From: Caenorhabditis elegans
Taxonomy: Eukaryota > Nematoda > Chromadorea > Rhabditida > Rhabditidae
NCBI RefSeq assembly: GCF_000002985.6
Contig: NC_003279.8
Location: forward strand, 10,912,001-10,976,000
Length of the DNA stretch: 64,000 bases
Direction: 5' to 3'
The notes beneath the pieces were generated by a model that had not been told where the DNA came from, did no database searches, and saw only the letters and a list, made by a program, of their open reading frames with translations. The position numbers were made by a program, and so were the translations under genes. Numbering within the stretch: position 1 is the first letter of the stretch; every line of letters starts with the position of its first letter. Shown piece after piece: positions 31,923 to 43,702 of this stretch.

Positions 31923-32209
31923 TTCTGATTTTGGATTTAATTTCGATTTTTTTCTTTTTCTTTCAAAAACTGCTAATTTTTTTTCCATTTGATCTCAAAT
32001 TATCATATCCATCTAATCATTTCTATGGGTTATTTTGTTAATTTTCTCATCGTTTTCTTGAAGTTTCTGTTTATTAACAAAATGTTTTCTAAAATCTTTT
32101 TTATATAATTTGTTTTGAAAATTTACCAGTTTCCTTGAACTGTAATTATTTCTTATTTTGTGAAAATTGGTTTTTTTTAAAGATTTTATAAAAACTGCCC
32201 AAAGTTCAG

Positions 32210-33569
32210 ATGCTCTCTGCAGTCAGATTTCCATTTCTTGAATCTTCTCTTCGATTCTCAGCTGCCGCTTTCTCAACAGTACCTGATTTTAGTAAGGATT
32301 TGGTGCTTTCTGGCTGAAAAGCTGGATTTTGTGTCATTCGTTTTGAATTTACCATTCAATTTGACAATTTAATTATTTTTTTCTAATTTTTAGTTAAAAA
32401 TCTGAAAATCGGTAAAATATATGAAAAAGTTGATTTTAATAAGAAAAAGTGAAAAATTAATGAAAATCTGCAAAAAACTTCTAAAAATCTGGAAATTTTT
32501 GTATTTTTAAAAAGTGTGTGACACAATAATTCAACCAAAAAATCAGATTTTTTTTTGAAAATTCAATTTTTTTTACAGAAGATCCAATCAAAGATCAAGC
32601 CGAGGCATTAGTGGCTCGAAAGGCATCGGAAGCGAAGAAAGGAAGAGTTCAGAGTTGGAGAAAACCGTTAGTTATTATATAGACGCAGAAAAATGCCCGT
32701 TTTACGCGAAAACGCGCTCCATGGACGATTGGAGACGCTCCGCCCGACCCACGGGTCTCGTTAGGAATTTGGCGGCAAAATCGTGAATTCAAAAATTTTC
32801 GAGCATTTTCCTTTGTTTTCAATGACTTTTGGCTTTGAAATTGATGGAAAAAACAAATTTGACCTGAAATTTTGGATTTTCAGTCCAAAAAAATAGGGTT
32901 TTAGCCGGAAAATAACTTTTTTGAAGTAGAAAATGGAAATTTTTAGAATTTTTACGTCAAAACACCCATTTTTGGCATGGGAATTCAAATTTTCCTGTCA
33001 AATTTGTTAACTTCATCAATTTCGACGTAAAAATCATTCAAAACGACGAGAAACACAACAAAAAATACGAAAATCTGTGAAACTAAATAAAATTGTTTGA
33101 AATTACTGTTTCGCCACCAAATACCCAACGAGACCCATGGTTTGAAGGCGGAGCGATTTTGATTCGCCGTGGAGCGCGTTTACATCACGAAATGGGCATT
33201 TTTCTGCGTTTCCATAAACATTTATTTTTTTCTGAAAATTTCCAAATATTCCAGAATCTACACGGCTCCCCATCAACATGTCTTTGAACAAACTCCGGAT
33301 TTTTCGTTTAAAGATGGACGAACTATTCATGTTACTTCGCAAAAACAGCTAAACTACAAACTTGATCAGATTCGACTCGCTGTTAGTCACTAATTTTATT
33401 GGAAAATTGTTTAAAAATCTGAAATTTTCAGAAAAAAATGGTGGCGCTATTGAAGGAAACTGAAGACGTTGAAGAAGTATACAAGAGAGAACAGGAAGCG
33501 AGAGAGCGCAGAGAAGCAGAGAAAATTGCACGACGACCGATTGCAAAGGGAAATTTAAATATTAATTGA
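32210..33569 (+). CDS. mrpl-52: Mitochondrial large-subunit ribosomal protein L52 (MRPL52), 144 aa
   Basis: Four exons: 32210-32291, 32579-32666, 33255-33381, 33432-33569, phases consistent (435 bases). The N-terminus (MLSAVRFPFLESSLRFSAAA) is a typical mitochondrial presequence. Residues 71-79 PDFSFKDGR correspond to PDWSYADGR of human MRPL52, and the C-terminal helix LAKKMVALLKETEDVEEVYK then REQEARERREAEK corresponds to the human long terminal helix. The protein would be built into the mitochondrial 39S subunit. The ATG sits directly after GTTCAG, 287 bp beyond the coiled-coil gene stop, as for a downstream operon gene. Intron 2 holds a foldback element. The symbol is by orthology. Confidence 0.82.
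32690..33215. repeat. Foldback element in MRPL52 intron 2
   Basis: GAAAAATGCCCGTTTTACGC, GCGCTCCATGG and GACCCACGGGTCTCGTTAGG at the left pair with CCAACGAGACCCATGG, GGAGCGCGTTTACATCACG and GGGCATTTTTCTGCG at the right. Likely a non-autonomous inverted-repeat element. Confidence 0.8.
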
Positions 33570-33820
33570 TTTAATTTCTGAAAAAAATCGTATCGTTCTT
33601 GTTGTAGTCGCAGTTCTTTTTTTCTAGATTTTCTCTGTTTTCTGTTTTTTGTCATTTGAACATTTTCGAATTAAACAATTATTTAAAAAATTTTTTTTCA
33701 TGAAATAGCAAATCGCACAGGAACTTTGAATAATGGCTCTAGTTTTCATAATTGAGAAATTTGAAACAGTCTGATTTAGAAAAGATTTCTCATATACCTT
33801 TTCATAGGGTACACACCGCC

Positions 33821-33893
33821 GCCTCGATAGCTCAGTTGGGGTGAGCGTACGACTGAAAATCGTTAGGTCACCAGTTCGATCCTGGTTCGGGCA
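33821..33893 (+). pseudogene. tRNA-Phe(GAA)-derived sequence, probably a tRNA pseudogene
   Basis: GCCTCGATAGCTCAGTTGGG is the start of nematode tRNA-Phe, the anticodon loop is CTGAAAA (anticodon GAA), and the T arm ACCAGTTCGATCCTGGT is intact. Three changes suggest decay: the 3' acceptor strand is TTCGGGC where TCGGGGC is needed, leaving a C-C mismatch; the anticodon stem has a T-T pair; and the D loop has an extra base. It sits four bases from the start of the satellite. Confidence 0.75.
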
Positions 33894-33896
33894 TTC

Positions 33897-36800
33897 GGTG
33901 CTATTTGGTGCTCCACCGGTGCTAAAGTGGTGCTATGGAGCACCAAATAGCACCGATGTAGCACCAAATATCACCAATTTAGCACCGATAGAGCACCAAA
34001 TAGCACCAATTTAGCACCAATGGAGCACCAAATAGCACCAATTTAGCACCAATGGAGCACCAAATAGCACCGATGGAGCACCAAATAGCACCAATTTAAC
34101 ACCGATAGAGCACCAAATAGCACCAATTTAGCACCAATGGAGCACCAAATAGCACCGATGGAGCACCAAATAGCACCAATTTAGCACCAATGGAGCACCA
34201 AATAGCACCGATGGAGCACCAAATAGCACCAATTTAGCACCGATGGAGCACCAAATAGCACCAATTTAGCACCGATGGAGCACCAAATAGCACCAATTTA
34301 GCACCAATGGAGCACCAATTTAGCACCGACAGAGCACCAAATAGCACCAATTTAGCACCGATGGAGCACCAAATAGCACCAATTTAGCACCAATGGAGCA
34401 CCAAATAGCACCAATTTAGCACCGACAGAGCACCAAATAGCACCAATTTAGCACCAAATAGCACCAAATAGCACCAATTTAGCACCGATGGAGCACCAAA
34501 TAGCACCAATTTAGCACCAATGGAGCACCAAATAGCACCGATGTAGCACCAAATAGCACCAATTTAGCACCGACAGAGCACCAAATAGCACCAATTTAGC
34601 ACCAATGGAGCACCAAATAGCACCGATGTAGCACCAATTTAGCACCAATGGAGCACCAAATAGCACCGATGTAGCACCAAATAGCACCAATTTAGCACCG
34701 ACAGAGCACCAACTAGCACCAATTTAGCACCGACAGAGCACCAAATAGCACCAATTTAGCACCAATGGAGCACCAAATAGCACCAATTTAGCACCGATGG
34801 AGCACCAAATAGCACCAATTTAGCACCGACAGAGCACCAAATAGCACCGATGTAGCACCAAATAGCACCAATTTAACACCGATAGTGCACCAAATAGCCC
34901 CAATTTAGCACCAATGGAGCACCAAATAGCACCAATTTAGCTCCAATGAAGCACCAAATAGCCCCAATTTAGCACCAATGGAGCACCAAATAGCACCGAT
35001 GTAGCACCAAATAGCACCAATTTAGCACCGACAGAGCACCAAATAGCACCAATTTAGCACCGATGGAGCACCAAATAGCACCAATTTAGCACCGATGGAG
35101 CACCAAATAGCACCAATTTAGCACCAATGGAGCACCAATTTAGCACCGACAGAGCACCAAATAGCACAAATTTAGCACCGACAGAGCACCAAATAGCACC
35201 AATTTAGCTCCAATGAAGCACCTAATAGCACCAATTTAGCTCCAATGAAGCACCAAATAGCACCAAATAGCACCAATTTAGCACCGACAGAGCACCAATT
35301 TAGCACCGACAGAGCACCAAATAGCACCGATGTAGCACCAAATAGCACCAATTTAGCACCGATGGAGCACCAAATAGCACCAATTTAGCACCAATGGAGC
35401 ACCAATTTAGCACCGATGGAGCACCAAATAGCACCAATTTAGCACCAATGGAGCACCAATTTAGCACCGACAGAGCACCAAATAGCACCAATTTAGCACC
35501 GATGGAGCACCAAATAGCACCAATTTAGCACCAATGGAGCACCAAATAGCACCGATGTAGCACCAAATAGCACCAATTTAGCACCAATGGAGCACCAAAT
35601 AGCACCGATGTAGCACCAAATAGCACCAATTTAGCACCGACAGAGCACCAAATAGCACCAATTTAGCACCAATGGAGCACCAATTTAGCACCGACAGAGC
35701 ACCAACTAGCACCAATTTAGCACCGACAGAGCACCAAATAGCACCAATGGAGCACCAAATAGCACCGATGGAGCACCAAATAGCACCAATTTAGCACCAA
35801 TGGAGCACCAAATAGCACCGATGTAGCACCAAATAGCACCGATGGAGCACCAAATAGCACCAATTTAGCACCAATGGAGCACCAAATAGCACCGATGTAG
35901 CACCAAATAGCACCAATTTAGCACCGACAGAGCACCAAATAGCACCAATTTAGCACCAATGGAGCACCAAATAGCACCGATGGAGCACCAAATAGCACCA
36001 ATTTAGCTCCAATGAAGCACCAAATAGCACCAATTTAGCACCAATGGAGCACCAAATAGCACCAATTTAGCTCCAATGAAGCACCAAATACCACCAATTT
36101 AGCACCGACAGAGCACCAAATAGCACCAATTTAGCTCCAATGAAGCACCAAATAGCACCAATTTAACACCGATAGTGCACCAAATAGCCCCAAGTTAGCA
36201 CCAATGGAGCACCAAATAGCACCAATTTAGCTCCAATGAAGCACCAAATACCACCAATTTAGCACCGACAGAGCACCAAATAGCACCAATTTAGCTCCAA
36301 TGAAGCACCAAATACCACCAATTTAGCACCGACAGAGCACCAAATAGCCCCAATTTAGCACCAAATAGCACCAATTTAGCACCGATGGAGCACCAAATAG
36401 CACCAATTTAGCACCAATGGAGCACCGATGTAGCACCGACAGAGCACCAAATAGCACCAATTTAGCACCGACAGAGCACCAACTAGCACCAATTTAGCAC
36501 CGACAGAGCACCAAATAGCACCAATTTAGCACCAAATAGCACCAAATAGCACCAATGGAGCACCAAATAGCACCGATGTAGCACCAAATAGCACCGATGG
36601 AGCACCAAATAGCACCAATTTAGCACCAATGGAGCACCAAATAGCACCGATGTAGCACCAAATAGCCCCAATTTAGCACCAATGGAGCACCAAATAGCAC
36701 CGATGTAGCACCAATGGAGCACCAAATAGCACCAATTTAGCACCAATGGAGCACCAAATAGCACCAAATAGCACCGATGTAGCACCAAATAGCACCAATT

Positions 36801-39800
36801 TAGCACCAATGGAGCACCAAATAGCACCAATTTAGCACCGACAGAGCACCAAATAGCACCAATTTAGCCCCAATGGAGCACCAAATAGCACCGACAGAGC
36901 ACCAAATAGCACCAATTTAGCACCAATGGAGCACCAAATAGCACCGATGGAGCACCAAATAGCACCAATTTAGCACCGACAGAGCACCAAATAGCACCAA
37001 TTTAGCACCGACAGAGCACCAACTAGCACCAATTTAGCACCGACAGAGCACCAAATAGCACCAATTTAGCACCAATGGAGCACCAAATAGCACCAATTTA
37101 GCACCGATGGAGCACCAAATAGCACCAATTTAGCACCAATGGAGCACCAAATAGCACCAAATAGCACCAATTTAGCACCAAATAGCACCAATTTAGCACC
37201 GACAGAGCACCAAATATCACCAATTTAGCACCAATGGAGCACCAAATAGCACCAATTTAGCACCGATGGAGCACCAAATAGCACCAATTTAGCACCAATG
37301 GAGCACCAAATAGCACCGATGTAGCACCAAATAGCACCAATTTAGCACCGACAGAGCACCAAATAGCACCAATTTAGCACCAATGGAGCACCAAATAGCA
37401 CCGATGTAGCACCAATTTAGCACCAATGGAGCACCAAATAGCACCGATGTAGCACCAAATAGCACCAATTTAGCACCGACAGAGCACCAAATAGCACCAA
37501 TTTAGCACCAATGGAGCACCAAATAGCACCGATGTAGCACCAAATAGCACCAATTTAGCACCGACAGAGCACCAAATAGCACCAATTTAGCACCGACAGA
37601 GCACCAAATAGCACCAATTTAGCACCGACAGAGCACCAAATAGCACCAATTTAGCACCGATGGAGCACCAAATAGCACCAATTTAGCACCGATGGAGCAC
37701 CAAATAGCACCAATTTAGCACCAATGGAGCACCAATTTAGCACCGACAGAGCACCAAATAGCACCAATTTAGCACCGATGGAGCACCAAATAGCACCAAT
37801 TTAGCACCAATGGAGCACCAAATAGCACCAATTTAGCACCGACAGAGCACCAAATAGCACCAATTTAGCACCAAATAGCACCAAATAGCACCAATGGAGC
37901 ACCAAATAGCACCGATGTAGCACCAAATAGCACCAATTTAGCACCGATGGAGCACCAAATAGCACCGATGGAGCACCAAATAGCACCGATGGAGCACCAA
38001 ATAGCACCGATAGAGCACCAAATAGCCCCAATTTAGCACCAATGGAGCACCAAATAGCACCAATTTAGCACCGATGGAGCACCAAATAGCACCAATTTAG
38101 CACCAATGGAGCACCAAATAGCACCGATGTAGCACCAAATAGCACCAATTTAGCACCGACAGAGCACCAAATAGCACCAATTTAGCACCAATGGAGCACC
38201 AAATAGCACCGATGTAGCACCAAATAGCACCAAATAGCACCAATTTAGCACCAATGGAGCACCAAATAGCACCGATGGAGCACCGACAGAGCACCAAATA
38301 GCACCGATGTAGCACCAAATAGCCCCAATTTAGCACCAATGGAGCACCAAATAGCACAAATTTAGCACCGACAGAGCACCAAATAGCACCAATTTAGCTC
38401 CAATGAAGCACCTAATAGCACCAATTTAGCTCCAATGAAGCACCAAATAGCACCGATGTAGCACCAAATAGCACCAATTTAACACCAATGGAGCACCAAA
38501 TAGCACCAATTTAGCTCCAATGAAGCACCAAATAGCCCCAATTTAGCACCAATGGAGCACCAAATAGCACCGATGTAGCACCAAATAGCACCAATTTAGC
38601 ACCGACAGAGCACCAAATAGCACCAATTTAGCTCCAATGAAGCACCAAATAGCACCAATTTAACACCGATAGAGCACCAAATAGCCCCAATTTAGCACCG
38701 ATGGAGCACCAAATAGCACCAATTTAGCACCGACAGAGCACCGAATAGCACCAATTTAGCACCGACAGAGCACCAAATAGCACCAATTTAGCTCCAATGA
38801 AGCACCAAATAGCACCAATTTAGCACCGATGGAGCACCAAATAGCACCAATTTAGCTCCAATGAAGCACCAAATAGCACCAAATAGCACCAATTTAGCTC
38901 CAATGAAACACCTAATAGCACCAATTTAGCTCCAATGAAGCACCTATTAGCACCAATTTAGCTCCAATGAAGCACCAAATAGCACCAAATAGCACCGATG
39001 GAGCACCAAATAGCCCCAATTTAGCACCAATGGAGCACCAAATAGCACAAATTTAGCACCGACAGAGCACCAAATAGCACCAATTTAGCTCCAATGAAGC
39101 ACCTAATAGCACCAATTTAGCTCCAATGAAGCACCAAATAGCACCAAATAGCACCAATTTAGCACCGACAGAGCACCAATTTAGCACCGACAGAGCACCA
39201 AATAGCACCGATGTAGCACCAAATAGCACCAATTTAACACCAATGGAGCACCAAATAGCACCAATTTAGCTCCAATGAAGCACCAAATAGCACCAATTTA
39301 GCTCCAATGAAGCACCAAATAGCCCCAATTTAGCACCAATGGAGCACCAAATAGCACCAATTTAGCACCGACAGAGCACCAAATAGCACCAATTTAGCAC
39401 CGATGGAGCACCAAATAGCACCAATTTAGCACCAAATAGCACCGATGGAGCACCAAATAGCACCAATTTAGCACCAATGGAGCACCAAATAGCACCGATG
39501 TAGCACCAAATAGCACCGATGGAGCACCAAATAGCACCAATTTAGCACCAATGGAGCACCAAATAGCACCAAATAGCACCAATTTAGCACCGATGGAGCA
39601 CCAAATAGCACCAATTTAGCTCCAATGAAGCACCAAATAGCACCAAATAGCACCAATTTAGCTCCAATGAAACACCTAATAGCACCAATTTAGCTCCAAT
39701 GAAGCACCAAATAGCACCAAATAGCACCAATTTAGCTCCAATGAAACACCTAATAGCACCAATTTAGCTCCAATGAAGCACCAAATAGCACCAATTTAGC

Positions 39801-41022
39801 ACCGATGGAGCACCAAATAGCACCGATGGAGCACCAAATAGCACCGATGGAGCACCAAATAGCACCGATAGAGCACCAAATAGCCCCAATTTAGCACCAA
39901 TGGAGCACCAAATAGCACAAATTTAGCACCGACAGAGCACCAAATAGCACCAATTTAGCTCCAATGAAGCACCTATTAGCACCAATTTAGCTCCAATGAA
40001 GCACCAAATAGCACCAAATAGCACCGATGGAGCACCAAATAGCACCAATTTAGCACCGACAGAGCACCGAATAGCACCAATTTAGCACCGACAGAGCACC
40101 AAATAGCACCAATTTAGCACCGACAGAGCACCAAATAGCACCGATGTAGCACCAAATAGCACCAATTTAACACCGATAGTGCACCAAATAGCCCCAATTT
40201 AGCACCAATGGAGCACCAAATAGCACCAATTTAGCTCCAATGAAGCACCAAATAGCCCCAATTTAGCACCAATGGAGCACCAAATAGCACCGATGTAGCA
40301 CCAAATAGCACCAATTTAGCACCGACAGAGCACCAAATAGCACCAATTTAGCTCCAATGAAGCACCAAATAGCACCAATTTAACACCGATAGAGCACCAA
40401 ATAGCCCCAATTTAGCACCGATGGAGCACCAAATAGCACCAATTTAGCACCGACAGAGCACCGAATAGCACCAATTTAGCACCGACAGAGCACCAAATAG
40501 CACCAATTTAGCTCCAATGAAGCACCAAATAGCACCAATTTAGCTCCAATGAAGCACCAAATAGCCCCAATTTAGCACCAATGGAGCACCAAATAGCACC
40601 GATGTAGCACCAAATAGCACCAATTTAGCACCGACAGAGCACCAAATAGCACCAATTTAGCTCCAATGAAGCACCAAATAGCACCAATTTAACACCGATA
40701 GAGCACCAAATAGCCCCAATTTAGCACCGATGGAGCACCAAATAGCACCAATTTAGCACCGACAGAGCACCGAATAGCACCAATTTAGCACCGACAGAGC
40801 ACCAAATAGCACCAATTTAGCTCCAATGAAGCACCAAATAGCACCAATTTAGCTCCAATGAAGCACCAAATAGCACCAATTTAGCACCGATGGAGCACCA
40901 AATAGCACCGATGGAGCACCAAATAGCACCAATTTAACACCGATAGAGCACCAAATAGCCCCAATTTAGCACCAATGGAGCACCAAATAGCACCGATGTA
41001 GCACCAAATAGCACCAATTTAG
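33897..41022. repeat. 7.1-kb satellite of alternating 10- and 11-bp AGCACC units
   Basis: The array is made of short units all starting AGCACC (rarely AGCTCC or AGCCCC): 10-bp AGCACCAAAT and 11-bp AGCACCAATTT, AGCACCGATGG, AGCACCAATGG, AGCACCGACAG, AGCACCGATGT, AGCTCCAATGA. They follow one another in varying order, most often 10+11+11 = 32 bp. The first 18 bases (33897-33914, GGTGCTATTTGGTGCTCC) are inverted relative to the rest and mirror 33937-33954. Larger blocks are repeated inside, including an apparently exact 309-bp tandem duplication at 40252-40869. All long minus-strand frames (VLFGAPLVLNWCYLVLHRC) are translations of the units. No gene lies within it. Confidence 0.98.
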
Positions 41023-41146
41023 GCGGATTTTTGAAAAATGGCATTGCGGCGGATTTTTGAAAAATGGCATTGCGGCGGATTTTTGAAAAATGGCATTGCG
41101 GCACATTTTTCAAAAATCCGCCGCAATGCCATTTTTCTAAAATCCA
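41022..41146. repeat. 26-bp tandem and inverted repeat at the satellite's right edge
   Basis: Three direct copies of GCGGATTTTTGAAAAATGGC plus ATTGCG, then one in reverse orientation (TTTTTCAAAAATCCGCCGCAATGCC). It separates the satellite from the DUF281 gene. Confidence 0.85.
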
Positions 41147-41229
41147 CCTGTGCCATACGTGTTTACATATCGAAAGAACACCCTGAAATTCCACAGTTTT
41201 CCATATTACTAACCATCTAGTTGTCTTAC

Positions 41230-43222
41230 ATATACTGTTACGTCGGGACAAGTCATTCCGACTGGAGGTCCACAAAACAAGTTTTGCTCTATGCAATCTT
41301 CTCCTGTTGGTGTTGTTGGTCTGAAATGATCAAAACAATTTTGGAGCATTAAGATGTATTTAGAGTATTTAGTATAGTTTGTTTAAAGGTGGACTACGCT
41401 CGGTGGGGAAATTTCTTTGAACGCGCATATGGGGTCACAATGACCGAATATCATAATAAAAAAATTCAAAAAAATTTTCTAAATTTTATGATTTTTTGAA
41501 AAATGGAAAAATCTCAGTTTTCGCCTAATTATATTTGAATTTCCGACAACTGGATTTGTTCGATGGAGCGCACTTGCATTATTTTCATAAATTAATTTTA
41601 TTTCTTCTCATTATTGGACTGATTTTCTTCATTTTTTGGGGTTTTTCTTCGGAAAATGGAAGAAATAAACAAGAAAAATGCAAAATGTTTGTTAAAAAGT
41701 AACTGAAAATTCCTAAAACTGTGATTTTTTGAGTTCTGACGACGACAAGCCTGAAATTAGTATATTTGACAGTTTTAGGACTTTTCAGTTACTTTTTAAC
41801 AAACATTTTGCATTTTTCTTGTTTATTTCTTCCATTTTCCGAAGAAAAACCCCAAAAAATGAAGAAAATCAGTCCAATAATGAGAAGAAATAAAATTAAT
41901 TTATGAAAATAATGCAAGCGCGCTCCACCAAACAAATCCAATTGGCGGAAATTCAAAATAATTAGGTGAAAACTGAGATTTTTCCAATTTTCAAAAAATC
42001 ATATAAAATTTAGAAAATTTTTTTGAATTAAAAAAAAAATGATATTCGGTCATTGTGACCCCATATGAACGAGGTTCTGGCTCGACCCCGCGCTCCATTG
42101 GACGCTGAAATGGCGGGAAAATTTTTTTGAAATCGCAAGAGGAATTTTCACGCAGCGCCACGGCCCGGCAAGTGGTACATCAGTGCAAATGCGCTCCACC
42201 GCACATACAGGTTCATACGCGAGTTATGGAAAAAACTTCACGTACAAAAATTAGAGAATTCTTTTTTGGTCATTTTGTTTTTCAAATTTTAAAAAAATGA
42301 GCGTGCCGTTTTTGAGAAACACGCGTCAACGCAGCCGAGCAGACATACGGAATACGGTAGACAAATTGCGTACACGTACCACTTGCCGGGCCGTGAGCGC
42401 GTTGAAAAAGTGTATGCATTTGCGCGTGACGGTGTTTGCACAAAATACACCGAGGGGTCGAGCCAGAAACCCGTGCATATGCATGTTTTAAAGCAATTTC
42501 CCCACTGAGCGTAGTCCACCTTTAATGATAGCTACTCTAAAAACAACTCCATATGGAGCGAATAAAACACTGAAAAGTTAAAAAAAAAAGAGTTACTGTG
42601 AAAAAGTAAGCGGATATTTGTCCCCTTCAACTGTTTTTAAAGTAATAGCATCTATGTCACACATTGAACAATCTAAATATTCCATGAAATTGTTGTTAAA
42701 TGATTATCTTCTTGATTAACCTTCGGCTGCAGCAGTTGTTGAGTCAGTTTCGGTTACTGTTACTGTTTCTGTTGTCTGAAACTTATTTTATTAACAAATA
42801 AACACAATTTTTTTTAAAGTGGAGAAGTTAAAAAGTTCTCAAAAAATGGCCAATTTTAAATTTTGCTGAATTGGCAAAGCCACAACTCGCGGAAATAAAC
42901 TTTTATTCAAAAATTCTTTTATTGACTTGGGCTTTTCGTTACTCTCAAAAAATCCTACTCGTTATTTATATCAAGTTTTGTTTTTGATGAATTTTCAAAT
43001 AAAATTGAGCAATGTTACCACCGGCTCTGTCGTTGCTTCTACCACCGGCTCTGTCGTTGCTTCTACCACCGGCTCTGTCGTTGCTTCGGTCACGATAGTT
43101 GGTCCTTCCGTAGTAATGCTAACGTCATCAGGCGGAACCATTCTCATGCAGAACTCCATAGATTGTAATAAATTGAAAACTATGAAAGGTGTAACCCAAT
43201 ACATTGCACAACTATGTACAAT
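41230..43222 (-). CDS. DUF281-type secreted protein, incomplete at both ends
   Basis: Four minus-strand exons join in phase: 43222-43019, 42775-42721, 42672-42597, 41320-41230. They read MEFCMRMVPPDDV, a Thr/Glu repeat (three copies of EATTEPVV, then TTETVTVTETDSTTAAAE), DCSMCDIDAITLKTVEGDKY and a Cys-rich end (GEDCIEQNLFCGPPVGMTCP). A Thr-rich stalk followed by CxxC and spaced cysteines is the nematode DUF281 layout, usually with a signal peptide. No signal-peptide exon is evident above 43222, and after 41230 the next exon would fall in the 26-bp repeat/satellite junction, so the 3' end may be broken. Intron 3 contains an 1135-bp TTAA element. Function unknown. Confidence 0.6.
41387..42521. 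mobile_element. Palindromic DNA element flanked by TTAA (1135 bp)
   Basis: Ends are AGGTGGACTACGCTCGGTGG.. and ..CCACTGAGCGTAGTCCACCT, mirror images, with TTAA on both sides (41383-41386 and 42522-42525). The left two-thirds is one long palindrome (for example TAACAAACATTTTGCATTTT and its complement, 41690-41820). TTAA duplication is typical of piggyBac-like insertion. A related 432-bp element lies at 48394-48825. No transposase. Confidence 0.9.
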
Positions 43223-43702
43223 CAAAGCTGAAAATATGTTGGTGTCGTCGATAAAATACGTAATATAAGTAAGTTTTATTTAAGCATCTTTTACTGATGA
43301 AAAAGTTTATTACTAAAAAGTGAAGTATCGTCTGTGGGTATTTTTTGCCCAAAAAGATAGAAAACAATTTCAATGTATCAATTATACGGAGTGGACCATA
43401 ATTATGTGCACTACTTTGAAGTTTCAAAAATATAGCTATGAATTATTAACCATAAAACAACAAAAAAGTAAGGTACTCAGAATGAAAAAAAATTGCTAGA
43501 AAATTGAACTGCTGATACAAAAAGTGCCACATATAATTTTAAATCTCATTTTAATGATTCCCGCCTTGTGATTCTTTTTTCTAATAGACGACACAATATC
43601 AGTGATCAAAAGTGAAAAAATTTCCCGTTCCGCGCAAGATGATTAAAGCGCTTGATAACTAATAAAACGAGATTGTACACACATTGATTGAACACGATTC
43701 TA

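Noticed and set aside
35300-39656. Six minus-strand frames of 62-115 codons reading VLFGAPLVLNWCYLVLHRC-like repeats
   Set aside because: Pure translations of the AGCACC satellite; the frame survives only where 10- and 11-bp units happen to sum to multiples of three.
33897-41022. CRISPR-like array
   Set aside because: No constant repeat with unique spacers; both 'repeat' and 'spacer' are variants of one 10/11-bp unit, in a eukaryotic genome.
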